A stretch of DNA of 37,416 bases from DASXUG01 sp964620425 (GCA_964620425.1 CAZUGV010000016.1:1-37416), one strand, 5' to 3'; positions 15,811 through 25,199 are shown, numbered from the stretch's first letter. The notes: generated by a model not told the origin, from the sequence alone. Translations and numbers: made by a program.

Positions 15811-16503
15811 TTAATCTCGGTTACCTAACAATGAAGTTAAGATATTGAGTAGATTAACAAAGATATTATAAATATCTAAATATAAACTCAAAGTCGCCAT
15901 AATGTAGTTGGTTTGACCGCCGCGAACGATTTGGTTAACGTCATACAAAATATAACCTGAGAAAATCAACACAGACACACCTGAAATTGCCAACGACACA
16001 GCAGGAATTTGGAAATATAGATTAGCCAAACCCGCAACAATTGCTAAAATCAATCCGACAAACAAGAATTTACCGATATTGCTGAAATCACGCGCAGGTG
16101 ACGACGCAATACTCGCCAACGTTAAAAAAGTAATCCCAGTGCCTGCGGCAGCTAAACCAACGATTTCGCCGCCATTACGTAAATGTAGTGCATGTTGCAA
16201 CATTGGGCCTAACATTAAACCTAGCAAGAAAGTAACTGCAAATAACAACCAAATCCCTGTGCTGCTATTTTGATTCGCTTGAATGGCACTAAACATGCCC
16301 CACATCACTGCCATATAGCCAATTGCAAACATAAAAGGATGTTGGGCAATTAAGCTGAAATCCATGCTTACACCAACAAACGCACCAATAATAGTAGGGA
16401 TCATGGTGAGCCCTAATAGTGCGTAGGTGTTACGCAGGACTTTATTGGTAGCGACTTGAGTCGACTGTGCACGACCTAATACTTGTACGTCATCATTGAA
16501 CAT
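15811..16503 (-). CDS. Bax inhibitor-1/YccA family membrane protein
   Basis: A 230-residue inner-membrane protein with seven predicted transmembrane helices and the family C-terminus SGYILYDVNQIVRGG. Bacterial relatives include E. coli YccA, a modulator of the FtsH protease, and YbhL; others are pH-sensitive calcium leak channels. Length and topology are typical. It is a monocistronic gene bounded downstream by the bidirectional terminator. The exact role here is not predictable. Confidence 0.92.
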   Translation of the reverse strand: MFNDDVQVLGRAQSTQVATNKVLRNTYALLGLTMIPTIIGAFVGVSMDFSLIAQHPFMFAIGYMAVMWGMFSAIQANQNSSTGIWLLFAVTFLLGLMLGPMLQHALHLRNGGEIVGLAAAGTGITFLTLASIASSPARDFSNIGKFLFVGLILAIVAGLANLYFQIPAVSLAISGVSVLIFSGYILYDVNQIVRGGQTNYIMATLSLYLDIYNIFVNLLNILTSLLGNRD

Positions 16504-16629
16504 TGCATTAATCCTTATGAAATTTAACTACATTAGTAAGATAGCGATTATCGCTAAAAGTTTCAAGTACGTTTTTGTTACAAAGTGAAAATACCTGATA
16601 AATTTCATCAACCACTTTTGGTTAACGCA

Positions 16630-17679
16630 TTACACAAAGGGTAAATCTTGCCCTGTAGCGCCAATTTGACCGATTTTGTGAATCGCATGTACATATTCTG
16701 CATCTTCACGTAGCGCTATCATGTCTTTGGGATGATGCGCACCGTGCATGCGGGCTAAACGGGCAATGGTTTGTGCTGAAATTGTCCATTTTAAGTTGGC
16801 TAATAACTCATCTGCCAAATCTGGGCGATTACAGAGCAATACCATATCACAGCCTGCATTTAGCGCCGCCAAACTGCGCGTTGTAACATCACCGCCTACG
16901 GTTGCGCCTTCCATGCTCAAGTCATCGCTAAAAATCACGCCATTAAAGCCCAAACGCTTACGTAATACTTTTTGTAACCAGCGCGTTGAAAAACCTGCGG
17001 GTTTGTCGTCCACTTTTGGATAAATCACATGCGCGGGCATAATGGCGGGCAGGCCGTCATCTATCATCTGCTTAAAAGGTTGCATATCGTTTGCGGCAAT
17101 TTCATCAAGGCTACGCTCATCAATGGGGATGCTCACGTGCGAATCTGCCACCACAAAACCATGCCCAGGGAAATGCTTACCCACCGCCGCCATACCGCCC
17201 TTTTTCAAACCTAACATCAGCGCATAGGCTAAATCGGCAATGGCGTGCGCATTCAGATGAAAAGCGCGGTCGCCAATCACCAGACTGTCTCCATAATCCA
17301 TATCAAGCACTGGAGTGAAGCTAAAATCAACACCATGCGCACGTAATTCAGCCGCAAGCACCATGCCCGCCTCCGTCGCAAGCTCTTTTGCATGTTTGGG
17401 GTTTTTATCCCAAATCTTGCCAAACTCACGCATGGGGGGGATTTTAGTAAAGCCATCACGAAAGCGCTGTACCCTGCCCCCTTCATGATCCACTGCAATC
17501 AATAATGGGGGCTGGCGCACCGCATGAATACTGGCGGTGAGCGCTTTAAGCTGGGCATTATTTTCATAATTGCGCTTAAATAAAATCACACCGCCTACTA
17601 GCGGATGTTGTAAACGACGAATGTCATCGGCAGTGAGTTCTGTGCCGACCACATCTAACATAATTGGGCCTAAAGACAT
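16630..17679 (-). CDS. nagZ: Beta-N-acetylhexosaminidase NagZ
   Basis: A 349-residue glycoside hydrolase family 3 enzyme that removes GlcNAc from GlcNAc-1,6-anhydroMurNAc-peptides in cytoplasmic cell-wall recycling. The family signature KHFPGHG with D179-S-H181 (catalytic His/Asp dyad loop) and the nucleophile region SDDLSMEGA (Asp at 252-253) are present. N-terminal LVGGVILFKRNYEN and DHEGGRVQRF are typical. There is no signal peptide, as expected. The start is 3 bp after the stop of the upstream transporter gene, so they form one operon. Confidence 0.96.
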   Translation of the reverse strand: MSLGPIMLDVVGTELTADDIRRLQHPLVGGVILFKRNYENNAQLKALTASIHAVRQPPLLIAVDHEGGRVQRFRDGFTKIPPMREFGKIWDKNPKHAKELATEAGMVLAAELRAHGVDFSFTPVLDMDYGDSLVIGDRAFHLNAHAIADLAYALMLGLKKGGMAAVGKHFPGHGFVVADSHVSIPIDERSLDEIAANDMQPFKQMIDDGLPAIMPAHVIYPKVDDKPAGFSTRWLQKVLRKRLGFNGVIFSDDLSMEGATVGGDVTTRSLAALNAGCDMVLLCNRPDLADELLANLKWTISAQTIARLARMHGAHHPKDMIALREDAEYVHAIHKIGQIGATGQDLPFV

Positions 17680-17682
17680 GGG

Positions 17683-18387
17683 TTAGTTTTCTAATTTAAA
17701 TGGGTTAAAGTCTGTGTTTCTATCGTAAAAATCTTCATTTTCAACACGTTTTAAAAACGCGACAATTTTGTACATGAATGGCGTAAAAGCAATCTCCACC
17801 AATACTTTAGCGGTAAATTGTGCCAACACAATTTGCGGCATCATGGCATCTGGAAAATCGCCCGAGCCGTAAAATGCCAACGGGAAAAATAAAATAGTAT
17901 CTACCGCCTCACCAAAAATGGTCGAGCCTATGGTACGACTCCACAGCCAGCGGCCTTGCGTTAGAACTTTCATTTTAGCAAGCACAAATGAGTTAACAAA
18001 CTCGCCCGCTAAAAATGACACCAAAGAAGCTAAAGCAATGCGTCCCGTTGAGCCAAATACCGATTGATAGGCAGCTTGGTCGTGCCAATCGGGCGCAGGG
18101 GGCAAGCTCACAATCACCCATGCCATCAAGCTGGCAAATGCAAGCGCAATAAACCCCACCCAAATCACGCGACGCGAAGCTGCGTAGCCATATACCTCAG
18201 TCAGAATATCACCAAAAATAAATGAAATCGGGAAGAACATAATACCCGCGCCAAAGGTTAATGCGCCTAGAATCGGCACATCGACCTGCGTGATTTTACC
18301 TGGCCCAATGAGATTGGAGCACACCAATACCACGGCAAACGCCACCATAATAAAATCTAAATACTTGTAATGTTTAATCTGATTCAT
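17683..18387 (-). CDS. yhhQ: Queuosine precursor transporter, YhhQ/VUT family
   Basis: A 234-residue membrane protein of the vitamin-uptake-like (VUT/ECF) family, with six or so helices and the signature PISFIFGDILTEVYGY. E. coli YhhQ imports 7-cyano-7-deazaguanine and 7-aminomethyl-7-deazaguanine for tRNA queuosine synthesis. The length matches. It lies between the ABC permease pair and nagZ on the same strand (3 bp from nagZ), which may be operon convenience rather than shared function. Confidence 0.88.
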   Translation of the reverse strand: MNQIKHYKYLDFIMVAFAVVLVCSNLIGPGKITQVDVPILGALTFGAGIMFFPISFIFGDILTEVYGYAASRRVIWVGFIALAFASLMAWVIVSLPPAPDWHDQAAYQSVFGSTGRIALASLVSFLAGEFVNSFVLAKMKVLTQGRWLWSRTIGSTIFGEAVDTILFFPLAFYGSGDFPDAMMPQIVLAQFTAKVLVEIAFTPFMYKIVAFLKRVENEDFYDRNTDFNPFKLEN

Positions 18388-18428
18388 TTCACCCTATCAT
18401 GCTTGCTGAGCAAACCTTATTACAGTGA

Positions 18429-19223
18429 TTATTTGCGTTCTGTTCGTACATCCAATTGATCGCGCAAATAATCACCACCTAGGTTAATTGCCAAAATCAA
18501 ACTCATCAAGCTCACCCCAACCACCAAAACATAGTGCGGGGCGATTAGCATATAGCGCACGGCATCACGCAACATCGCGCCCCACGAGGCATTGGGTGCT
18601 TGAATACCCAACCCTAAAAATGACAAACTCGCCTCAGCAATCATCACGCTAGCCAAACTATAAGTCGCCTCAACCATTAAAATAGAAGCCAGCAAAGGCA
18701 AAATGTGTTTCACCAAAATACGCGGCACGCTCGCCCCTAACGATTCAGCGGCCACCACATGTTGGCGATTACGCAAACTCATGGTTTGCCCACGCGTCAG
18801 CCGTGCATAACTTACCCAGCCCGTTAAACTCAAAGCCAGCACCAAATTGCCAATCCCCGCGCCCAACACGGCAGCAAACGCAATCGCAAGTAAAATACCG
18901 GGGAAAGCTAAAAACACATCGGTGATTTGCATCAGCAAACGATCTATCTTGCCACCAAAGTAACCAGCCAATACGCCGATTGTCACGCCGATTGACATTG
19001 TCACTACCGTCACAACACTCGCCACCCAAAGCGAAACCTCAGCACCACGTATCAAACGCGCTAATAAACTACGACCTAAGTCATCTGCACCCAACCAGAA
19101 ATGCGTATTTGGCGAGGCTAAAATGGCAGACAAATCAATATGATTAGGGTCAGCACCAAAAATTCGCCCCAACATTATTGCGATGACCCAAAACAGCAAA
19201 ATAAACGAGGAAAATTGCTTCAC
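18429..19223 (-). CDS. Peptide-type ABC transporter permease, DppC/OppC family
   Basis: A 264-residue permease with about six helices and the cytoplasmic coupling loop VAAESLGASVPRILVKHILP (EAA-type motif, EAA---G---LP). It starts at GTG 19223, overlapping the DppB-like stop by 4 bp, so translation is coupled. The family imports di- or oligopeptides, nickel or glutathione. It lacks the long N-terminal extension of some DppC proteins. No ATPase gene is adjacent, so an ATPase encoded elsewhere must be used. Confidence 0.92.
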   Translation of the reverse strand: MKQFSSFILLFWVIAIMLGRIFGADPNHIDLSAILASPNTHFWLGADDLGRSLLARLIRGAEVSLWVASVVTVVTMSIGVTIGVLAGYFGGKIDRLLMQITDVFLAFPGILLAIAFAAVLGAGIGNLVLALSLTGWVSYARLTRGQTMSLRNRQHVVAAESLGASVPRILVKHILPLLASILMVEATYSLASVMIAEASLSFLGLGIQAPNASWGAMLRDAVRYMLIAPHYVLVVGVSLMSLILAINLGGDYLRDQLDVRTERK

Positions 19224-20134
19224 TCCATCCCCACTCTAGCTCTAGGATCCACCCATGTATAAACCAAATCCGTGGCTAAATTCACCAAAACATAACTCAA
19301 CGCCACCACCAGCACGCAGGCTTGGGTCACTGGATAATCGCGTTTTTCAATACTCTCCACCAGCAAGCGCCCTACGCCATCCCAGCTAAAAATAGTTTCT
19401 GTAATCACAGCGCCTGCCAACAAACTACCCATTTGCAAGCCGACAATGGTAATAATCGGCAATAAAGCCGCTCGCAGTGCATGTCGCAAAATAATGGTGG
19501 TTTCTGGCAAGCCTTTAGCACGCGCTGTACGAATGTAATCTTCATGCAGCACTTCAAGCAAGCTGGTGCGCGTCATGCGGGTGAGAATGGCGCTTAACCC
19601 CAAGCCCAAAGTCAGCGCGGGCAACACAATAGAAGCGTTTGATTCCATGCCATTGACTGGCAACCAGCCTAGCCAAACCGCAAATATCAGCATCAAAACA
19701 GGCCCCAACCAAAAAGCTGGCATGGCAGAAAAACGTACAGAAATAATGGTCACCACAAAATCTTGCCACTTGCCCGCGTGTAACGCCGCAAAAATACCGA
19801 GGGGCACGCCTAAGGCTAAACCCAGCCCCAAAGCTAGCAACGCCAATTTCAAAGTAGCTGGGTAGCGCGTTTGTATCAACTCAATAATCGGCGTTTTCGT
19901 GTGTATCGAGCGACCTAAATCGCCATGCGCTAACTTGTTGAGATAGCCACCAAATTGAGCCAGTGTCGGCTGATCCAGCCCCAACTCGGCCCGTAAGCCA
20001 GCACGGTCAGCCACACTGGCAGAATCACCCAGCATCACATCCACAGGGTCACCGGGAACTAAATGCACCAGCAAAAAGGTCAGCACTAGTACGCCAAAGA
20101 CTACGGGGAAAATCCCCAATACTTTCTTAATCAT
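19220..20134 (-). CDS. Peptide-type ABC transporter permease, DppB/OppB family
   Basis: A 304-residue permease: an N-terminal helix followed by PGDPVDVMLG, the family hallmark, then five more helices, with the coupling loop YIRTARAKGLPETTIILRHA. I chose ATG at 20134 because family members begin MIxKxLG just there; it overlaps the L,D-transpeptidase stop by 8 bp. A longer in-frame start at 20215 would lie inside that gene and add a non-family N-terminus. Partner of the DppC-like permease and probably of the substrate-binding lipoprotein at 21.4-22.9 kb. Confidence 0.93.
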   Translation of the reverse strand: MIKKVLGIFPVVFGVLVLTFLLVHLVPGDPVDVMLGDSASVADRAGLRAELGLDQPTLAQFGGYLNKLAHGDLGRSIHTKTPIIELIQTRYPATLKLALLALGLGLALGVPLGIFAALHAGKWQDFVVTIISVRFSAMPAFWLGPVLMLIFAVWLGWLPVNGMESNASIVLPALTLGLGLSAILTRMTRTSLLEVLHEDYIRTARAKGLPETTIILRHALRAALLPIITIVGLQMGSLLAGAVITETIFSWDGVGRLLVESIEKRDYPVTQACVLVVALSYVLVNLATDLVYTWVDPRARVGME

Positions 20135-20609
20135 TATGAATATGCACTTCTGTACCCGCAGCCACCATATCAAACAACGCAATAACGTCGTCATTACGCA
20201 TACGCACGCAGCCATGCGAGCCGATTTTGCTCATATCGGTGCTATCAGGCGTGCCGTGGATATAAATATAGCGCTGCATAGTGTCGACATTACCTAAACG
20301 GTTTTTGCCAACTTCTTTGCCGCTTAACCACAAAATGCGGGTCAAAATCCAATCTCGATTGGCGTATTCAGCCATCAGCTCAGGCGTACAGATTTCACCT
20401 GTAGGTCGTCGCCCCTTAAACACGGTATTCGGTATTGCACCCGCCCCTATTTTGGCGCGGATAATATGATGCCCAAGCGGCGTACAACCGCTATCTTTCT
20501 GGCAGCCCACGCCGTTGGCGGCAGTAGAAACTGGAAATTGCGCAACAAGCTCGTTATCGTTATTTAAAACGGTCAGCGTTTGTTGCTGGATGGAAATTTC
20601 GATGTGCAT
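20127..20609 (-). CDS. L,D-transpeptidase (YkuD domain) family protein
   Basis: A 160-residue YkuD-fold protein with the catalytic motif H118-G-T...S131-H132-G-C134-V-R136, all key residues present. L,D-transpeptidases join or cut peptidoglycan stem peptides at meso-DAP. No signal peptide or membrane segment is visible, so the protein may be cytoplasmic or exported unusually; such short forms are widespread and poorly studied. It leads the permease genes and overlaps the first by 8 bp, hinting at a link between wall-peptide handling and the transporter. Confidence 0.87.
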   Translation of the reverse strand: MHIEISIQQQTLTVLNNDNELVAQFPVSTAANGVGCQKDSGCTPLGHHIIRAKIGAGAIPNTVFKGRRPTGEICTPELMAEYANRDWILTRILWLSGKEVGKNRLGNVDTMQRYIYIHGTPDSTDMSKIGSHGCVRMRNDDVIALFDMVAAGTEVHIHND

Positions 20610-20705
20610 ATACTATTACCAATGATATTGATGAATTGTACCAAGTCCAAGCTGTTTTCATTAAATTTTAAACGAGACCGTTCATCAAAAAACATCTTGT
20701 GCAGG

Positions 20706-20711
20706 TACAAT
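20706..20711 (+). promoter_or_regulatory. Possible -10 box for the VIT family gene
   Basis: TACAAT lies about 17 bp before the AAGGAG ribosome-binding site of the VIT1/CCC1 gene. No strong -35 is seen, so this is a tentative call. Confidence 0.3.
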
Positions 20712-20735
20712 ATAAGCAAAGCTAAGGAGCATCAA

Positions 20736-21428
20736 TTGAGACATTCTGAAAACCATCGCTCCCATCGCATTGGCTGGCTACGCGCCGCGGTATTAGGGGC
20801 AAATGATGGGATTATTTCCACCGCCAGTTTAATGATTGGTATTGCTTCTGCTCACGCGACGCATGAAAATATTTTAATTACGGGGCTTGCGGGCTTGGTT
20901 TCTGGTGCAATGGCGATGGCGGCTGGAGAATACGTTTCGGTAAGCTCACAAGCGGATACTGAGGCAGCAGACTTGGCACGTGAACGCCATGAACTGGCAC
21001 ATGACCAAGAAAATGAGTTAAAAGAACTCACACATATTTATATGCAACGTGGGCTGACTAAAGACTTAGCGCATGAAGTTGCCGTTCAGCTAACAGCACA
21101 CGATGCACTTGGCGCACACGCACGTGATGAGCTAGGCATTACTGATAGCATGAACGCAAAACCTGTACAAGCAGCGCTTGCTTCCGCACTCACTTTTGCA
21201 CTTGGGGCAGCATTGCCGCTTGCTGTTGCTTACTTCTCAAGCGGAATTAACATTATTACTTATGTATCTGTTTTATCATTATTATTTCTAACTATTCTGG
21301 GAGGCTTGGCTGCCCAAGCAGGTGGTGCAAACTTATGGAAAGGCGCTTTGCGTGTAACCTTTTGGGGGGCGCTAGCGATGGCTGCAACGGCTGGGATTGG
21401 TAGTCTATTTGGCGTGGCTGTTGCCTAA
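20736..21428 (+). CDS. VIT1/CCC1 family iron/manganese transporter
   Basis: A 230-residue membrane protein: GWLRAAVLGANDGIISTASLMIG in helix 1, SGAMAMAAGEYVSVSSQADTE in helix 2, a hydrophilic Glu/His-rich helical loop (about 65-125) and three C-terminal helices. This is the plan of vacuolar iron transporter and nodulin-21-like proteins that move Fe2+ or Mn2+ out of the cytoplasm. The start is TTG at 20736 with TAAGGAG seven bases upstream; an in-frame ATG at 20580 would overlap the divergent transpeptidase start and give a non-family N-terminus. The acidic helical loop is the known metal-binding part. Confidence 0.9.
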   Translation: MRHSENHRSHRIGWLRAAVLGANDGIISTASLMIGIASAHATHENILITGLAGLVSGAMAMAAGEYVSVSSQADTEAADLARERHELAHDQENELKELTHIYMQRGLTKDLAHEVAVQLTAHDALGAHARDELGITDSMNAKPVQAALASALTFALGAALPLAVAYFSSGINIITYVSVLSLLFLTILGGLAAQAGGANLWKGALRVTFWGALAMAATAGIGSLFGVAVA

Positions 21429-21437
21429 TATTTTTGC

Positions 21438-22883
21438 CTATTGACGACGTAGGCTGATTAACCCATCCCAATTACCATCGGCTTTAATTTGATAGCCTTT
21501 TAAATCTTTACGCATGGCGGCAAACTGGCCTTCATACCACAATGGAATATACGGCAGTTGTTGATGAATACGTTGGGTTGCGGCTTGCCAATCAGCTTTT
21601 GCTAATAGATTATCCAAAGTTATATCTGAATAACGCCCACGATTAAAGCCATTGGGCGGCGTAAAGGCTGTGCCAAAGGCTTTGGCGTAAATTTCAGGTG
21701 TTTTAATGCCCACCCAAGTCAGGCCGTAAAGCTGAAAATTGCCTTGTTTAACATCTTCAAAAAACGTCCCCCAATCGAGCGATTTAATTTCTAGCTGAAT
21801 ACCCGCTTCTGCCATTTGCGCTTGCATAATGGTGGCAAGGCGCACACGTTGGGGATCAGTTGAGGTTTTGAAGACTAAACGCAACGGCAACTGAACACCC
21901 GCTTGTTGCAATAGCTGGCGTGATAAAGTGGAGTTGTAATCATAAGGTTGAAGTGTGGCATTACCAGCCCAATGCTCAGGCGGTAAAATTGCGCCAGCCT
22001 CGCGACTACCGCCCACTAACACTTGCTGAATAATGGCTTTGCGGTCGATAGCATGGGCGATGGCTTGGCGTACTAGCGGCTGTTTCAATTGCGCATCTTG
22101 TAGATTTAGCCCTAAATATGAAAAATTTGAGCCTATCGACTCCAACACTTTTACATCTTGATTGCGCTTTAAATAACCCACCAATTCAGGTGGTAAATCA
22201 CCTGCTAGCAAATCCGACTCGCCACGCTGTAGCTTTAAAACACGCACCGTTGGGTCTTTCACTTCGGTCAATGTAAATAGTTGACCATCAACCACACGCG
22301 CCAATTTCAATGCGCCTTGCCAGCTCACAAATTTGAGCGCGCCACTGCCTATGGGCTGATGTGAAAAGTCATGTTTTTGTTGAATTAAAGAAGCGGGCAA
22401 AATACCAATGATTAAACGCGCAGGAAAATCAGCATCAGCCTTACTTAATGTGAAATCTATAGAGTTTTTATCAATTGATTGTATTTTAATGATATTGTTA
22501 AACTCAGTACTGTGCGGAGAATCTTTCATATCGAGCAGTGATTGATAAGTAGCCACGACATCAGCCGCTTGCAAAGGCACGCCATGATGAAATTTTGGAG
22601 TGGGTTGTTTGAGCGTAAAACGATATTGCGTGGGGGAAATTTGCACCCATGTCGCTAGACTAGGTGCGGGTTTAGACTGTGCATCAAAATCAACCAACGC
22701 GCTATAAAGCAAGCGATTAACACGCTCAGAAGCGGCATCGGTGGCGTAACGTGGGTCTAAATTAAGTGGGGCTTGCGCGATGGCAAAACGAATATCCGTC
22801 GATTGCGTCTGCTGTTGGCAACCTGCAATGCAAAAACAGCACACCAAACACAAAAGCCAACGCAAATCCAAAAATAGTCGCAT
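21438..22883 (-). CDS. ABC transporter substrate-binding lipoprotein (SBP_bac_5)
   Basis: A 481-residue periplasmic solute-binding lipoprotein. The signal sequence ends with lipobox IAGC (C22). The mature part has the family 5 architecture: LNLDPRYATDAASERVNRLLY near the N-terminus, IGSGALKF, VRQAIAHAIDRKAII and the C-terminal YIPLWYEGQ segment. Family 5 proteins bind peptides, nickel or murein tripeptide and feed DppBC-type permeases. The matching permeases lie at 18.4-20.1 kb on the same strand, separated by the oppositely oriented VIT gene. It is convergent with that gene (9-bp gap) and follows the exported protein gene by 7 bp. Confidence 0.93.
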   Translation of the reverse strand: MRLFLDLRWLLCLVCCFCIAGCQQQTQSTDIRFAIAQAPLNLDPRYATDAASERVNRLLYSALVDFDAQSKPAPSLATWVQISPTQYRFTLKQPTPKFHHGVPLQAADVVATYQSLLDMKDSPHSTEFNNIIKIQSIDKNSIDFTLSKADADFPARLIIGILPASLIQQKHDFSHQPIGSGALKFVSWQGALKLARVVDGQLFTLTEVKDPTVRVLKLQRGESDLLAGDLPPELVGYLKRNQDVKVLESIGSNFSYLGLNLQDAQLKQPLVRQAIAHAIDRKAIIQQVLVGGSREAGAILPPEHWAGNATLQPYDYNSTLSRQLLQQAGVQLPLRLVFKTSTDPQRVRLATIMQAQMAEAGIQLEIKSLDWGTFFEDVKQGNFQLYGLTWVGIKTPEIYAKAFGTAFTPPNGFNRGRYSDITLDNLLAKADWQAATQRIHQQLPYIPLWYEGQFAAMRKDLKGYQIKADGNWDGLISLRRQ

Positions 22884-22890
22884 TAAATAA

Positions 22891-23598
22891 TCAAAAAAAC
22901 CGACTCAACAAAGCATCTGGCGTGTAACGCACCCCAACCGATAGCCAGCTATCATCATAATGCCCTTGGTATTTAACACCAATGGTGGAGTCAATTTGAA
23001 ATAAATTAGGGATAACGCTATAACGCATGCCCATTTGAATATACGGGTTGTTTCTGCTATCGCCATACATCTCAGAAATGAGCAGCAATTGAGGCTTATA
23101 GCGATATTCAGCACCAATGCCCCATGTCGCAGAGTTTAAGTCGTTGGCTTTATCATGTAGCGCACCCACATTTATATGCACCACCACATCATCATCGAGA
23201 TAAGAAATAGAGATTGGCACATACGCATAATAATTACCAAACTGGTTAGGGCCTGGATTCACATCAGGATGCGTAACAGATCCAACCGAGAAGCCTATCC
23301 CCCACCCATTTGTTTCCAGCGGGCGAAAAAGGGTTTTTGCTTGCATAACAAAATCATTGGTCGAAGCAAAACCATCCTCCTTTGCAACAGAAGCACCCAA
23401 AGTCACTTCAAAATTACCTGTTGGATTGCAAGCAGGTAAAGCCCAAAACTCTGCACTTCGCTTGTATAAGCGCGCCCAAGACTCTAACTGACAGCTACCT
23501 CCGGTGGTTAAACGAGCATCGTCTGTCACAAACGGTCTTGCCGCATAGCTTGTTAATGCACAAAATAGGAGTGGAATTGCTAAGTATATTTTTAACAT
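22891..23598 (-). CDS. Exported outer-membrane-type protein of unknown function
   Basis: A 235-residue protein with a signal peptide (cleavage after SYA, about residue 20), then alternating polar/hydrophobic beta-strand-like segments and a C-terminal aromatic residue (LLSRFF), as in small outer-membrane barrels. The mature N-terminus RPFVTDDARLTTGGSCQLE and a second cysteine (about 56) may form a disulfide. I recognise no specific family, though similar exported proteins occur in proteobacteria. ATG at 23598 is preferred over the adjoining GTG at 23601; AGGCG precedes both. It is 7 bp from the substrate-binding protein gene, so the two are likely co-transcribed. Confidence 0.7.
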   Translation of the reverse strand: MLKIYLAIPLLFCALTSYAARPFVTDDARLTTGGSCQLESWARLYKRSAEFWALPACNPTGNFEVTLGASVAKEDGFASTNDFVMQAKTLFRPLETNGWGIGFSVGSVTHPDVNPGPNQFGNYYAYVPISISYLDDDVVVHINVGALHDKANDLNSATWGIGAEYRYKPQLLLISEMYGDSRNNPYIQMGMRYSVIPNLFQIDSTIGVKYQGHYDDSWLSVGVRYTPDALLSRFF

Positions 23599-23637
23599 CA
23601 CTGCGCCTAAATTTGCATGCTTCCTGAATTAGAATAT

Positions 23638-24960
23638 TTAATGTTGTAACTCAAACAACGCAATAGATTCCACATGTGAAGTATGCGGAAACATATTGAT
23701 GACGCCAGCCGCCACCATTCTGTATCCCTTTTGTTGCACTAAAATGGCAGCGTCACGCGCTAATGTAGCAGGATTACACGATACATAAACAATACGTTGC
23801 GGGCTATTTTTGCCGTCTTCTGCGAGTGATTTTACAAGCTCCATCGCACCATCGCGCGGCGGGTCGATTAACCATTTATCAAAATAGCCAAGCTCAGCCA
23901 AACTTTCTGGCGACATAAAAAACAAATCCGCTTCTTGATAACGCACTTGGTTTTCCAAGCCATTTAACAAGGCAGATTCTTGTGCACGTTTAACTAAGGC
24001 CGTTGAGCCTTCCAAGCCAAATACCGTTGCGCCACTGCGCGCAATCGGCAAGGTGAAATTGCCCAAACCACAGAAAAAATCGGCAATCCGTTCGTTAGCT
24101 TGTGGGTTCAATAGCTGCATAGCGCGACGAATCATCACACGGTTAATATGCGGGTTAACCTGGGTAAACTCTATGGGGCTAAATGGATAATTTAAATTAA
24201 ACTCGGGTAGGCTATAACTCAAACTTGGCGCGTTAAGTGGGTGAAGTGGCTTCACCGTGTCAGGGCCTTTGGTTTGCGTCCACACTTGCACTTGATGGGT
24301 ATCCGCAAAAGCCCGCATCAGCACTTCGTCTTCTGGCAACAAGGCCGACATAATGCGGAACACCAGCACCGTTGCATTTTCACCCACGGCCAACTCAATT
24401 TGCGGCACTAAATCTTTAATGCTGAGTTGCACTATCAGCTCTTGCAACGGCACAATCAGAGCAGATACGTGAGGTGGTAGCACTTGGCAACTTTGAATAT
24501 CTGCTACATATCGTGTGGAACGCTCGTTAAAGCCAACCAATACACGTTGCTTTTTATGCACGTATTTCACACGCAAACGCGCTTTATGGCGGTAGCCGAA
24601 CATCGGACCATAAATGGGCGGCAACATGCTTTCGGCCTTTACACGACCGATATGCCAGAGGTTATTTTCAAGCAAACGCTGTTTTGCTGCCACTTGCCCA
24701 GTAAAATCAAAGTGCTGCAAAGCACAGCCACCGCACATGCCAAAATGCTTACACTTTGGTTCAACGCGCAGGTTGGATGCTTTAAACACCTCATCAACAT
24801 CAGCAAACTCATAATTGGATTTACGCTGCGTGGTTTTGTAGCTGACTTTTTCACCTGGCAAAGCGCCCGTGATAAAAACAACTCTGCCTTCAACGTGGGC
24901 AACACCGCGCCCTTCTTGGTCTAGCGATTCGATGACCGCTGTGGGGAGTATTTTATTCAT
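23638..24960 (-). CDS. rlmD: 23S rRNA (uracil(1939)-C(5))-methyltransferase RlmD
   Basis: A 440-residue SAM-dependent RNA m5U methyltransferase. It has an N-terminal TRAM domain (about 1-58), four cysteines for a [4Fe-4S] cluster (C70, C76, C79, C158), SAM motif DFFCGLGNFTLPIA (about 293-306) and catalytic region YVSCNPATLARD near residue 395, with the nucleophile Cys. The length is normal. It methylates U1939 of 23S rRNA. It lies upstream of the exported protein gene on the same strand, with a 39-bp gap. Confidence 0.96.
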   Translation of the reverse strand: MNKILPTAVIESLDQEGRGVAHVEGRVVFITGALPGEKVSYKTTQRKSNYEFADVDEVFKASNLRVEPKCKHFGMCGGCALQHFDFTGQVAAKQRLLENNLWHIGRVKAESMLPPIYGPMFGYRHKARLRVKYVHKKQRVLVGFNERSTRYVADIQSCQVLPPHVSALIVPLQELIVQLSIKDLVPQIELAVGENATVLVFRIMSALLPEDEVLMRAFADTHQVQVWTQTKGPDTVKPLHPLNAPSLSYSLPEFNLNYPFSPIEFTQVNPHINRVMIRRAMQLLNPQANERIADFFCGLGNFTLPIARSGATVFGLEGSTALVKRAQESALLNGLENQVRYQEADLFFMSPESLAELGYFDKWLIDPPRDGAMELVKSLAEDGKNSPQRIVYVSCNPATLARDAAILVQQKGYRMVAAGVINMFPHTSHVESIALFELQH

Positions 24961-25160
24961 GCCGACATTTTACCTGATAGTGCTTTTATTCCAAATGCGT
25001 ACATTTAAACAGAAACACAATAAATGGCGTGCGACTCAATCAAAAGAACCCCAAACCTTACATATAAGTAATTGTTTTATTTGTTTATTATGGCTGATTA
25101 TGATGGATTCTCCATCGCCAACTGAATTACACCAAATGGAATTTTTATCATTTTTTGCAT

Positions 25161-25199
25161 CTTGTATAAGACTTGATTTCCCAGTTGGTCTTATATAAG
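25161..25199. promoter_or_regulatory. Paired palindromes, candidate GntR operator of the sdh operon
   Basis: CTTGTATAAG (25161-25170) and CTTATATAAG (25190-25199) are two near-identical half-palindromic blocks; the second is a perfect palindrome. Within them TATAAGAC and GTCTTATA are exact inverted arms. They lie 35 to 73 bp before the GntR start codon, in the likely promoter of the autoregulated operon. Confidence 0.55.

Noticed and set aside
20580..20735. Upstream extension of the VIT family protein
   Set aside because: The added 52 residues are not family-like and overlap the divergent transpeptidase gene; TTG 20736 has a strong ribosome-binding site.
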